A stretch of 41,052 nucleotides of DNA from Thermoleophilia bacterium (GTDB taxonomy: Bacteria > Actinomycetota > Thermoleophilia > Gaiellales > Gaiellaceae). The position numbers and the translations under genes are program-made. The stretch is from contig JAICNY010000002.1 of the NCBI GenBank assembly GCA_025930955.1, positions 1 to 41,052 on the forward strand. The letters are read 5' to 3'. The notes beneath the pieces were generated by a model. The model saw only the letters and a program-made list of their open reading frames with translations. It searched no databases and was not told the DNA's origin. How positions within the stretch are numbered: the first letter of the stretch is position 1; each line of letters starts with the position of its first letter. Positions 26,595-33,267 of the stretch are shown here, one piece after another.

Positions 26595-26996
26595 GTGCCC
26601 CGCACGCCCGCGGAGATCCTGCTCGGCGCCGGGACGATCGCGGTCGTCGGCGCGTCGCCGCGGCCACAGCGGCCCTCGAACTCGGTCATGCGCTATCTGC
26701 TGGACGCCGGCTACCGCGTGATCCCCGTGCGCCCGCACGTCCGGGAGGTCCACGGGATCCCGTGCGTCTCCTCGCTCGCGGAGATCGACGAGCCGATCGA
26801 CCTCGTGGACGTCTTCCGCCGCGCCGACGCCTGCCCAGGGGTGACGCAGGAGGCCGTCGACGCGGGCGCCAAGGCGGTCTGGCTCCAGCTCGGCCTCGTC
26901 TCCCCCGAGGCGCGCCGGATCGCCGAGGACGCGGGCGTCGAGTACGTCGAGAACGCGTGCACGGCGATCGTGCACGAGCGCGCAGCGCGGGCCTGA
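26595..26996 (+). CDS. CoA-binding domain protein (YccU type)
   Basis: A 133-residue single-domain Rossmann-fold protein related to the CoA-binding part of succinyl-CoA synthetase alpha. The nucleotide loop is TIAVVGASPRPQRPSNSVMRYLLDAGYRVIPVRP at about residues 14-47, followed by GIPCVSSLAEIDEPIDLVDVFRRADACPGVTQEAVDAGAKAVWLQLGL. The end has DAGVEYVENACTAIVH. The precise role is unknown; family members bind CoA. The start is GTG at 26595, seven bases after TAGCCT, leaderless. Its stop codon lies inside the hairpin formed around the 27001-27015 palindrome. Confidence 0.88.
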   Translation: MPRTPAEILLGAGTIAVVGASPRPQRPSNSVMRYLLDAGYRVIPVRPHVREVHGIPCVSSLAEIDEPIDLVDVFRRADACPGVTQEAVDAGAKAVWLQLGLVSPEARRIAEDAGVEYVENACTAIVHERAARA

Positions 26997-27031
26997 ACAA
27001 GTGACACAGTGTTAGTTGTAAGGGTTCCGCG
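26986..27031 (+). repeat. GTAACACAGTGTTAC-core hairpin, copy 2
   Basis: The core reads GTGACACAGTGTTAG (27001-27015), a near-palindrome. Complementary arms extend it: ACAA/TTGT, CCT/AGG and CGCGG/CCGCG, with two small internal loops. The CoA-binding stop codon (26994-26996) is within the left arm. It may end that transcript, or act on the downstream promoter at 27041. Confidence 0.55.
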
Positions 27032-27040
27032 GAGGCGATC

Positions 27041-27069
27041 TTGCGCTCCGCTCGGCGCAGGAGGACAAT
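27041..27069 (+). promoter_or_regulatory. promoter of the LVIVD-repeat protein gene
   Basis: TTGCGC (27041-27046) and GACAAT (27064-27069) are separated by 17 bases. Transcription would start near 27076, leaving about a 31-base leader with a GAGGAGG Shine-Dalgarno. It is one of the few leadered genes here. Confidence 0.55.
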
Positions 27070-27106
27070 CGCGGCGGGAGGGGACGCGACCCGAGGAGGG
27101 GAGTCA

Positions 27107-28567
27107 ATGCGGAAGACCCTGATCGCGGCCACCGTGACGGCGGTTGCGCTCGTCTTCGGCGCCGTCGCGCTCACGGCGCCGAGCAACGGCGACGAGCTCC
27201 TGAAGGACGAGAAGCACTTCCTGGAGCAGTCGAACAAGACGTTCAGCGGCGGCAGCAAAGCCGGCTCGGCCCGCAACATGGTCGTCGTCGGCAAGAACGA
27301 CCTGGGCCTCCGCGGCTTCAACGCGGACGTGTGGGCGCACGAGGGCTACGCCTACGTCGGCCAGTGGGGGTTCCAGGACTGGACGAACGGCTCGAAGACG
27401 CGATTCTGCCCGAGCGGCGACAGGGCGGGCGTGGCGGTGCTCGACGCGCGCAATCCGGCGAATCCGACGGTCGTTTCCCGCCTGCTCAACCCGGCGGGAA
27501 CGTCGGCCGAGGACGTGGTCGTCTACACGGCGCCGTACGGCCCGCTGGCCGGCCGGGACATCGCGGCGGTCGGGATCCAGACGTGCGGCGGCTCGCGCTA
27601 CGACGAGAGCTTCCGCCGAGGGATCCAGCTCTTCGACGTCACGAGCCCGGCCACGCCGGTCGAGGTCGGCTTCCTCGACTCGGGCTGCTGCACGCGCGGC
27701 GTCCACGAGCTCGAGTTCGCCCACCGCGCCGACCTCGGGAGGACGTTCGTCTACGCGTCCGTCCCGACGAGTGAGTACGACGACGCCCTCAGCCCGAGCG
27801 GGCGGCGCGACCAGCAGGGCCGCGGCGACTTCCGGCTCGTCGACGTGACCAATCCGGCCGCGCCGGTCGAGGTCTCGAACTGGGGCGTCCTGCGAAACCT
27901 CGGCGCCGCGCCGACGCCCGGCCAGGGCTGCGACGCGGACGGCGTCTACGGCCACAGCGCGATGCCCTCGCACGACGGGAAGCTCGCGTTCGTCTCGTAC
28001 TGGGACAGCGGGTTCATCGCCCTCGACGTGACGAACCCGGCCAACCCGGTCTACAAGGGCCGAACGGTCTACGAGGCCGACGAGGACGGTGACGCCCACT
28101 CGTCGATGTACGACATGGAGCGGAAGCTCCTCTTCACCGCCGACGAGGACTTCTGCAAGACCTCCGGGCCGGGGATCGAGACCGGGTACGGCTACCTGCG
28201 TGTCTACGACTACTCGAACCTCGCGGCGCCCGTGCAGATCGGCGAGTTCCGCACGCAGAACTCGCTCGGCATCGGCGCACAGGGATCGGGCGACTACACG
28301 ATCCACAACGCGTTCGTGCACGGGACGGACGTCTACATCTCGTGGTACTCGGACGGGATCAGGGTCGTCGACGCGTCGAACCCGCGCGCCCCGCGCGAGG
28401 TCGCGCACTTCGTCCCGCCGGCCGGCCAGAACACGGTCAAGCCGTCGCAGCGCGGCACGCTCTCGAACACGACCCAGGTGTGGGGCGTGTACGTGGACGA
28501 AGCGACCGGGCTCGTCTACGCGAGCGACATGAACACCGGCCTCTGGATCCTGCGGAGGACGGGCTAG
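27107..28567 (+). CDS. secreted LVIVD-repeat beta-propeller protein
   Basis: A 486-residue exported protein. The signal peptide is MRKTLIAATVTAVALVFGAVALTA. The mature protein contains repeated LVIVD-type blades: GVAVLDARNPANPTVVSRLL, GIQLFDVTSPATPVEVGFL, FRLVDVTNPAAPVEVSNW, FIALDVTNPANPVYKG, YLRVYDYSNLAAPVQIGEF and GIRVVDASNPRAPREVAHF, each with the D(V/A)TNPA.PV core. This suggests a six- or more-bladed propeller, probably for binding. A pair of adjacent Cys (SGCCTRG) is notable. The ATG at 27107 has a GAGGAGG Shine-Dalgarno, and an upstream in-frame ATG was rejected. A strong hairpin follows its stop. The ligand is unknown. Confidence 0.9.
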   Translation: MRKTLIAATVTAVALVFGAVALTAPSNGDELLKDEKHFLEQSNKTFSGGSKAGSARNMVVVGKNDLGLRGFNADVWAHEGYAYVGQWGFQDWTNGSKTRFCPSGDRAGVAVLDARNPANPTVVSRLLNPAGTSAEDVVVYTAPYGPLAGRDIAAVGIQTCGGSRYDESFRRGIQLFDVTSPATPVEVGFLDSGCCTRGVHELEFAHRADLGRTFVYASVPTSEYDDALSPSGRRDQQGRGDFRLVDVTNPAAPVEVSNWGVLRNLGAAPTPGQGCDADGVYGHSAMPSHDGKLAFVSYWDSGFIALDVTNPANPVYKGRTVYEADEDGDAHSSMYDMERKLLFTADEDFCKTSGPGIETGYGYLRVYDYSNLAAPVQIGEFRTQNSLGIGAQGSGDYTIHNAFVHGTDVYISWYSDGIRVVDASNPRAPREVAHFVPPAGQNTVKPSQRGTLSNTTQVWGVYVDEATGLVYASDMNTGLWILRRTG

Positions 28568-28580
28568 GGGGAGGCGTGGA

Positions 28581-28612
28581 GCGGGGCGGCGTCCCGAGGG
28601 ACGTCGCCCCGC
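28581..28612. terminator. shared terminator-like hairpin between LVIVD gene and tRNA-Pro
   Basis: A 14-bp stem with one mismatch (28581-28594 with 28599-28612) and a CGAG loop lies 13 bases after the LVIVD stop. It is also just beyond the 3' end of the minus-strand tRNA. It has no U-tract. It could serve both genes. Confidence 0.65.
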
Positions 28613-28618
28613 CTCGCA

Positions 28619-28692
28619 TCGGGGTGCCCGGATTCGAACCGGGGACCTCGCCGACCCGAACGGCGCGCGCTACCAGGCTGCGCCACACCCCG
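28619..28692 (-). tRNA. tRNA-Pro (anticodon CGG)
   Basis: The minus strand folds into a full cloverleaf. The 7-bp acceptor is CGGGGTG/CACCCCG, with the C1-G72 pair typical of bacterial tRNA-Pro and discriminator A. The D-arm is GCGC-AGCCTGGTA-GCGC. The anticodon stem is CGCCG/CGGCG with loop TTCGGGT, so the anticodon is CGG and reads CCG codons. The T-arm is CCCGG-TTCGAAT-CCGGG. The 3' CCA is not encoded. A TACCCT box (28703-28708, minus) lies ten bases upstream of the tRNA 5' end, overlapping the divergent Nif3 -10 box. Confidence 0.97.
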
Positions 28693-28701
28693 AGGCGGCA
28701 A

Positions 28702-28708
28702 TAGGGTA
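28702..28708. promoter_or_regulatory. face-to-face -10 elements for tRNA-Pro and the Nif3-like gene
   Basis: Plus-strand TAGGGT (28702-28707) ends six bases before the Nif3 ATG at 28714. Minus-strand TACCCT (28708-28703) ends ten bases before the tRNA 5' end at 28692. The two hexamers share five positions. Confidence 0.6.
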
Positions 28709-28713
28709 TCGAA

Positions 28714-29457
28714 ATGGCGCAGCGGGACGAGATCATCGCGTTCTGCGACGAGCTCCTCGACGTCGGCGCGTATCCCGACTACGGGCCGGTCGGGCTCCAG
28801 GTCGTCGGGGCGACCGAGGTGCGGAAGGTCGTCTGCGGCGTCTCGGCGTCGCGCGAGCTCTTCGAGCGCGCGGCCGAGGCGGAGGCGCAGCTCGTGCTCG
28901 TCCACCACGGGCTCTTCTGGGAGAAGGAGTCGCGCGTCGTCGACCGCATCGTCCGCGGCCGGCTGCAGGCGCTCTTCGAGGCCGACCTGACCCTGCTCGG
29001 CTACCACCTCGCGCTCGACGCGCACCCGGAGATCGGGAACAACGCGTACCTCTGCCGCGAGCTGGGCGTCGAGCCGGAGCGGCGGTTCACGGACTGGGGC
29101 TGGGGCGGGTCGCTCGCCGCGCCCGTCCCGGCGTCCGACTTCGCGAACCGCGTGCAGGTAGTCGTCGGGCGGATGCCCCTCGTCTTCTCGTACGGGCCGG
29201 AGGAGATACGCCGGGTCGCGGTCTGCTCCGGCGGCGCCGGCCGCTACCTCGGCACGGCGATCGCGGAGGGCTATGACTGCTTCCTGACCGGCGAGGCGGA
29301 CGAGCCGACGAAGCACCTGGCGAAGGAGGCCAGGGTGCATTTCGTCGCGGCCGGCCACTACGCGACCGAGACGTCCGGTGTCCAGGCGCTCGCCGCGCGT
29401 GTCGCCGAGCGGTTCGACGTCGAGTGGGAGTTCGTCGACCTCCCGAACCCCGTCTGA
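28714..29457 (+). CDS. Nif3-like dinuclear metal centre protein
   Basis: A 247-residue member of the NIF3/YbgI (DUF34) family, hexameric proteins with a two-metal site; the substrate is still unclear. Typical parts: YGPVGLQVVGATEVRKVVCGVSASRELFERAAE; the first metal motif LVLVHHGLFWEKESRVVDRIVRGRL; LLGYHLALDAHPEIGNNAYL; the mid-section VAVCSGGAGRYLGTAIAEGYDCFLTGEADEP; and the second metal motif AAGHYATETSGVQAL. The ATG at 28714 is six bases after TAGGGT, so it is leaderless. It is divergent from tRNA-Pro. No Cys-type or transporter neighbours help to assign a role. Confidence 0.93.
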   Translation: MAQRDEIIAFCDELLDVGAYPDYGPVGLQVVGATEVRKVVCGVSASRELFERAAEAEAQLVLVHHGLFWEKESRVVDRIVRGRLQALFEADLTLLGYHLALDAHPEIGNNAYLCRELGVEPERRFTDWGWGGSLAAPVPASDFANRVQVVVGRMPLVFSYGPEEIRRVAVCSGGAGRYLGTAIAEGYDCFLTGEADEPTKHLAKEARVHFVAAGHYATETSGVQALAARVAERFDVEWEFVDLPNPV

Positions 29458-29468
29458 CCCGGCGGCGA

Positions 29469-29497
29469 TTGCCCCGTCCGCGGTCCGTGGGTATTCT
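29469..29497 (+). promoter_or_regulatory. promoter of the small structured RNA
   Basis: TTGCCC (29469-29474) and TATTCT (29492-29497) are separated by exactly 17 bases, just after the Nif3 stop. Transcription would begin near 29504. Confidence 0.6.
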
Positions 29498-29503
29498 GGG
29501 ACC

Positions 29504-29593
29504 GTGCGAAACGAGGTGGCCGGCCTTTGAGCCGAGACCTGAAAACCGGTGGTTGCGAAGCAGCCCGCCTGCGCGAACGCGGCGGGTTTTTTT
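29504..29593 (+). ncRNA. candidate small structured RNA or leader/attenuator
   Basis: About 90 bases lie between a 17-base-spaced promoter and a textbook intrinsic terminator. A stem can form from AGGT (29514-29517) with ACCT (29537-29540), enclosing CGGC/GCCG around a CTTTGA loop. A purine-rich GAAAACCGGTGG stretch and a small TGCGAAGCA hairpin follow. The terminator precedes the ribosome site of the 59-aa HTH gene by about 20 bases, so it could be an attenuator or riboswitch leader. It does not match any family I recognise. A free-standing sRNA is equally possible. Confidence 0.55.
29564..29593 (+). terminator. intrinsic terminator with T7 tract
   Basis: CCCGCC (29564-29569) pairs with GGCGGG (29581-29586), and GCG (29571-29573) pairs with CGC (29578-29580) across a CGAA loop, with one bulged T. 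Seven T residues follow (29587-29593). It is the only clear U-tract terminator in the window. Confidence 0.85.
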
Positions 29594-29626
29594 GCGCCCT
29601 CGATCGGTAGCGAAAGGAGCGTTTCC

Positions 29627-29806
29627 GTGGCGAACCACTTCACGCCGGAAGAGCTGTCCGAGGAACTCGGGATCCCGCGCGAGGAGATCATCCGCGTGTG
29701 CGTGCAGGAGTCGATCCCGATCTACCACGGGAAGATCGACAAGAGCCTGTTCCAGGCCCAGCTCGCGGCGTCGGGCGGTTCGACCGGAAGGAGCGAAGCG
29801 GCCTAG
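29627..29806 (+). CDS. small helix-turn-helix protein
   Basis: A 59-residue protein starting at GTG 29627, with AAAGGAG at 29613-29619, seven bases upstream. The sequence FTPEELSEELGIPREEIIRVCVQESIPIYHGKIDKSLFQAQL looks like a MerR/excisionase-type winged-helix unit: a helix, a turn at LGIP, a recognition helix, then a wing (IPIYHGKIDKSLF). The last 12 residues are Ser/Gly-rich. It may be a DNA-binding regulator or a small partner protein, but this is inferred from pattern alone. It lies directly after the terminator of the candidate RNA and is convergent with ku. Confidence 0.75.
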   Translation: MANHFTPEELSEELGIPREEIIRVCVQESIPIYHGKIDKSLFQAQLAASGGSTGRSEAA

Positions 29807-29845
29807 GAAGAGCGCGCTCGCCCGCCGGACGGCGGGACTCGCCGG

Positions 29846-30700
29846 CTAGGAGCGTGACGCCGCGCGCTTGCGGCCGCCGGACGCGGCCTTCTTGCGCGCG
29901 GCCGGCTTCTTGGCGCCGTCGCGCTTGCCGGCCGCCTGCTCGACGCTCTGCTTGAGCGCCTCCATGAGGTCGATCACCGGCGCGGCCGGAGCGGGCTCCG
30001 GCGCCGTGATCTCCTCGCCGGCGAGCTTCGCCTCGAGCATCGCGCGGAGCGCCTCGCGGTAGTCGTTTCCGTAGTCGGCCGGGTCGTAGGCGCCCTGCAT
30101 GCTCTCGACGAGCTGGACGGCCATCGCGAGCTCCGCGTCCGCGACGGACGTCTCCTCGACCGCCTCGTCGATCTCGGCGCGGGAGCGGATGTCCTCCGCG
30201 AAGTAGAGCGTCTCGAGCGCGAGCGACTCGCCGAGCGGGCGGATGAGGCAGAGGTTCTCCTTCCCCCAGAGGACGAACTTGCCGACCGCGCCGAGGCCGG
30301 TCCGCTTCATCGCCTCGAGCAGGAGCACGTACGGCTTGCGCTGCGCGTCCGCGTCGGCCGGGGCGAGGTAGTACGTCCGGTCGAAGTAGATCGGGTCGAC
30401 CTCGGCGACGGGGACGAAGCTCATGATGTCGATCGACTGCGAGCGGGTGAGCGCGACCGCCTCGAAGTCCTCGTCCTCGACGACCACGAACTGGCCCTTC
30501 GTGAACTCCCAGCCCTTGACGAGCTCGTCCGCCTCGACGTCGCGCTCGTGCGTCGGACACCAGCGCTTCTGCTTGATCGGCGTGCCGCACTCCCTGTGGA
30601 GCGTGCGGAAGGCGACGTCCTTGCGCTGCTGGGCCACCGCGAGCCCGATCGGGATCGTGACGAGGCCGAAGCTGATGGAGCCGTTCCAGATCGTGCGCAT
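29846..30700 (-). CDS. ku: Ku DNA end-binding protein
   Basis: It binds double-strand DNA ends for non-homologous end joining. The 284-residue protein begins TIWNGSISFGLVTIPIGLAVAQQ and continues with HRECGTPIKQKRWCPTHERDVEADELVKGWEF, then PIYFDRTYYLAP, all typical of the bacterial Ku core (residues about 1-245). The C-terminal 35 residues are Lys/Ala/Arg-rich, as in extended Ku proteins that bind DNA or ligase. I chose the ATG at 30700 over an upstream in-frame ATG because the Ku family starts at M-R-T-I-W. A TACGCT box lies 8 bases upstream. No LigD is in the window. Confidence 0.96.
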   Translation of the reverse strand: MRTIWNGSISFGLVTIPIGLAVAQQRKDVAFRTLHRECGTPIKQKRWCPTHERDVEADELVKGWEFTKGQFVVVEDEDFEAVALTRSQSIDIMSFVPVAEVDPIYFDRTYYLAPADADAQRKPYVLLLEAMKRTGLGAVGKFVLWGKENLCLIRPLGESLALETLYFAEDIRSRAEIDEAVEETSVADAELAMAVQLVESMQGAYDPADYGNDYREALRAMLEAKLAGEEITAPEPAPAAPVIDLMEALKQSVEQAAGKRDGAKKPAARKKAASGGRKRAASRS

Positions 30701-30894
30701 GAGATGAGAGCGTACCGGGGGAGACAACGTTCGTCGCGCGATCGCCCTTCCCTGCCACGGCCCACGGCGCTCCACCGCACTGTGGACGAACCGGCACGAA
30801 ACCGGCGCGAACCGTCACAGACGCGTGCGTCTTTCCTCGATACGCTTGGAAGTGAGGGGAGGGGGCCGGGCCCCCGTTACCCGCGTGCGTGAAG

Positions 30895-32025
30895 CTACAT
30901 CCGGCGGGCGCCGACGTACGTGCTCGCGTACCAGCCCTCGTTGAGGTTCGAGATCTTGACCACGTCGCCCGTGTGCGGCGCGTGGACGAACTGGCCGCCG
31001 CCGATGTAGATCCCGTTGTGGCCGAGCCCGTTGAAGAAGACGACGTCGCCGGCCTGGAGCGCCGACTTCGAGACCGCGGAGCCGTACGCGTACTGCATCG
31101 CGGCGTTGTGCGGAAGCGACACGCCGACCTGCGCGAACGCGTACATGACGAGGCCGGAGCAGTCGAAGCCGCTCGGCGACGCGCCGCCCCAGACGTACGG
31201 GACGCCGAGGAACTGCATCGCCACGCCGACGACGCCGCCGTACTGCGACGGCGGCGGGTTGCCACCGCCACCGCCGCTGCCGCCGCTCGAGACGGGCGCC
31301 GGCGCGCTTTCCTCCTCGGCGAGCCGCTCCTCCGCCTGCGCCTGGAGCCGGGCCTGGCGGCGCCGCTCCTCGGCCTGGATCCGCTCGATCTCGTCTCGGA
31401 TCGTTGCGAGCATCGCCTCGCGCTCCGCGAGCTGCGCCTCGATCGCGGCCTTGCGCTGCTCGAGCTCGGCGACGATCGCCGCCTGCTCATCGCGCGCCGC
31501 CTCGAGCTCGGCCTCGCGCTCCTTCACCTCGGCGCGCACGGCACGGATCTCGTCGACGATGCGCGCGTCCTGCTCCGAGACGCGACTGGTCGCGTCCACA
31601 CGCGCGAGGAAGTCCTCGATGCTCGTCGCGCCGAGCAGGATCTCGAGCGTCGACGAGTCGCCCGACGTGTACAGCTGGTGGATCCGCACCTCGAGCGCGT
31701 CCTGCGCCCGGCCGAAGCTCTGCTTCGCGATCTTGAGCGCCCGCTGGTTCTCCTCTTGCTGCTCGTGGATGCGGTCGAGCATCACGCGGGCGCCGTTGTA
31801 CTCCTCGACCGCCTTCCCGACCTCCATGTCGAGCGCCTCGATCTGCGCGAGGACGGCCTCGGCCTCCGCCTGCTTCTCGGACGCGGGATCGGCCCCGGCG
31901 GGAGTCGCAACGAGGAGGGTCGCCAGGGCTGCGACGAGGATCGTCGCCGCTCGGCCCGTGCGGCGCAGGACGCTCGCTCGAACCGTGGCCCCGTGGCGCG
32001 GGCAGGGGGATCTGCTCGCAGTCAC
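30895..32025 (-). CDS. NlpC/P60 peptidoglycan hydrolase with coiled coil
   Basis: A 376-residue secreted cell-wall endopeptidase of the RipA/CwlO type. The signal peptide runs to about residue 45 (ATILVAALATLLVATPAGA). Residues about 48-238 are a long coiled coil, expected to regulate or tether the enzyme. A Gly-rich hinge (about 245-258) leads to NlpC/P60, with catalytic Cys289 (FDCSGLVMYAF), His336 (LGHNGIYIGGG) and His348 (FVHAPHTGD). It probably cleaves stem peptides. The GTG at 32025 follows TAGAGT (32035-32040) by nine bases. It is divergent from a second coiled-coil protein at 32132. The upstream gap to ku (30701-30894) holds only a GC-rich hairpin near 30860. Confidence 0.93.
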   Translation of the reverse strand: MTASRSPCPRHGATVRASVLRRTGRAATILVAALATLLVATPAGADPASEKQAEAEAVLAQIEALDMEVGKAVEEYNGARVMLDRIHEQQEENQRALKIAKQSFGRAQDALEVRIHQLYTSGDSSTLEILLGATSIEDFLARVDATSRVSEQDARIVDEIRAVRAEVKEREAELEAARDEQAAIVAELEQRKAAIEAQLAEREAMLATIRDEIERIQAEERRRQARLQAQAEERLAEEESAPAPVSSGGSGGGGGNPPPSQYGGVVGVAMQFLGVPYVWGGASPSGFDCSGLVMYAFAQVGVSLPHNAAMQYAYGSAVSKSALQAGDVVFFNGLGHNGIYIGGGQFVHAPHTGDVVKISNLNEGWYASTYVGARRM

Positions 32026-32131
32026 AGGGGAGCGACTCTAGCAACGCCCGCCGACGTGCTGCAAACGCCACCCGCGCCGAAGGGGGCCGCAGTCCGTCCC
32101 GGCCGCCGTGAAGCTGGTAGGGTGCGCGACC

Positions 32132-33169
32132 GTGCGAGCGGCTGCACGCAGGCATGCGCGTCTCGCCCGTCTCGCCGTCAGCGTCTTTGCGGCGACAGCC
32201 ACCCTTCTGGGGGCGGCGGGGGCGCATGCAGACCAGGCAGGGGAGGCTGCGCGGGACGCGCAGGGCTTCGCCGACGCCGGAGACCGCCTCGCGGCAGAGG
32301 CGCAGGCGGTCACACTCGAGCTCTACGCGCTCGAGTCCGAGCTCGCCGCCGCCCGCGAGCGGCTCGCCTCCCTCCAGGCGCGCGCCGCCGCTGTCGAGGA
32401 GGAGCGGGAGGCCGCTCGCACGCGACTCGCCGCCGTCCGCGCGACGCTCGCGACGGCCGAGGAACGGCTCGCCGCCCGCCTGCGGGAGCTCTACGTCCAG
32501 AGCGATCCCGACCCGCTGGCCGTCGTCCTGGGCGCGCAATCGCTCGACGAGGCCCTCACCGCCCTCGACTCGCTCGGGCGCTTTGCCGACCAGGACCGCA
32601 CGGTGCTCGAACAGGTGCGCGAGGCCCGCGCGGCCGCGCACGACGCGGTCGAGCGGCTCGCCGCCCGCGAGGCGGAGCTCGAGGCGCTCGTCGCCGACGC
32701 CGCGGCCACCGAGGCGTCGCTCGCCGCATCGCAGGAGAGCCGCAGCGCGTACCTCTCGGGCCTGCGGGACGAGCAGCGCCTGAACGCCGCCCAGCTCGCC
32801 CGGGCGGAGGAGCAGGCCGCCGCGGCGCAGCAGAAGGCCGAGGCGATCCCCGCTGCGCCACCCTCGGTGGGCACGCCGACGCCGCTCGGCGGCCCGGTCA
32901 CGGGCCCCGGCCGGCAGCTGACCGTCGAGGTGACCGCGTACTCGCTCCCCGGCACGACGGCGACGGGGATCCCGGTCGGCTGGGGCGTCGTCGCCGTCGA
33001 TCCGTCCGTGATCCCGCTCGGCACCCGGATGACGATCCCCGGCTACGGCGAGGGCGTCGCGGCCGACACCGGCAGCGCGGTCAGGGGCCATGTGATCGAC
33101 GTCTGGATGCCGACCCGCGAGCAGGCGCTCGCGTGGGGCCGGCGGACGCTCACGATCACGCTCCACTGA
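32132..33169 (+). CDS. secreted coiled-coil protein with C-terminal 3D domain
   Basis: A 345-residue exported protein. The basic N-terminus and hydrophobic core (RLAVSVFAATATLLGAAGAHA) form a signal peptide. Residues about 35-230 form a coiled coil with a segment resembling its divergent neighbour: LRELYVQSDPDPLAVVLGAQSLDEALTALD versus IHQLYTSGDSSTLEILLGATSIEDFLARVD. The C-terminal 80 residues are a 3D domain (double-psi barrel of Rpf2/YabE/MltA-like lytic enzymes), with Asp residues in VAVDPSVIPLGTRM, VAADTGSAV and HVIDVWMP. It is probably a peptidoglycan-cleaving enzyme. I prefer GTG 32132 to 32108 because TAGGGT (32118-32123) would overlap the earlier start's first codons. Confidence 0.88.
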   Translation: MRAAARRHARLARLAVSVFAATATLLGAAGAHADQAGEAARDAQGFADAGDRLAAEAQAVTLELYALESELAAARERLASLQARAAAVEEEREAARTRLAAVRATLATAEERLAARLRELYVQSDPDPLAVVLGAQSLDEALTALDSLGRFADQDRTVLEQVREARAAAHDAVERLAAREAELEALVADAAATEASLAASQESRSAYLSGLRDEQRLNAAQLARAEEQAAAAQQKAEAIPAAPPSVGTPTPLGGPVTGPGRQLTVEVTAYSLPGTTATGIPVGWGVVAVDPSVIPLGTRMTIPGYGEGVAADTGSAVRGHVIDVWMPTREQALAWGRRTLTITLH

Positions 33170-33267
33170 GACCCGCGCGATCGCCCTCGAGCGAGCCGCC
33201 ACTACAATCCGAGCGTCCAGCCACGAACCCGGGGTCGCCCGTGCCGAACGACGCGAGGACGGAAGAC

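Noticed and set aside
29445-29462. CCCGTCTGACCCGG at the Nif3 stop, like the GGGGTCAGACCCC repeat
   Set aside because: The match is partial, the palindrome is broken, and it lies over coding sequence; it is probably chance.
29504-29593. SRP RNA, 6S RNA, cobalamin, c-di-GMP or ydaO riboswitch
   Set aside because: I could not find their conserved core sequences; length and placement also do not fit.
32026-32131. A c-di-AMP (ydaO) riboswitch ahead of the cell-wall genes
   Set aside because: The gap is about 106 bases, shared by two divergent promoters, and lacks the conserved motifs; it is too short.
30889-33240. Long plus-strand frame leading into the response regulator gene
   Set aside because: The upstream part lies antisense to the NlpC/P60 gene and out of frame with the 3D-domain gene; only the final 217 codons match a family.
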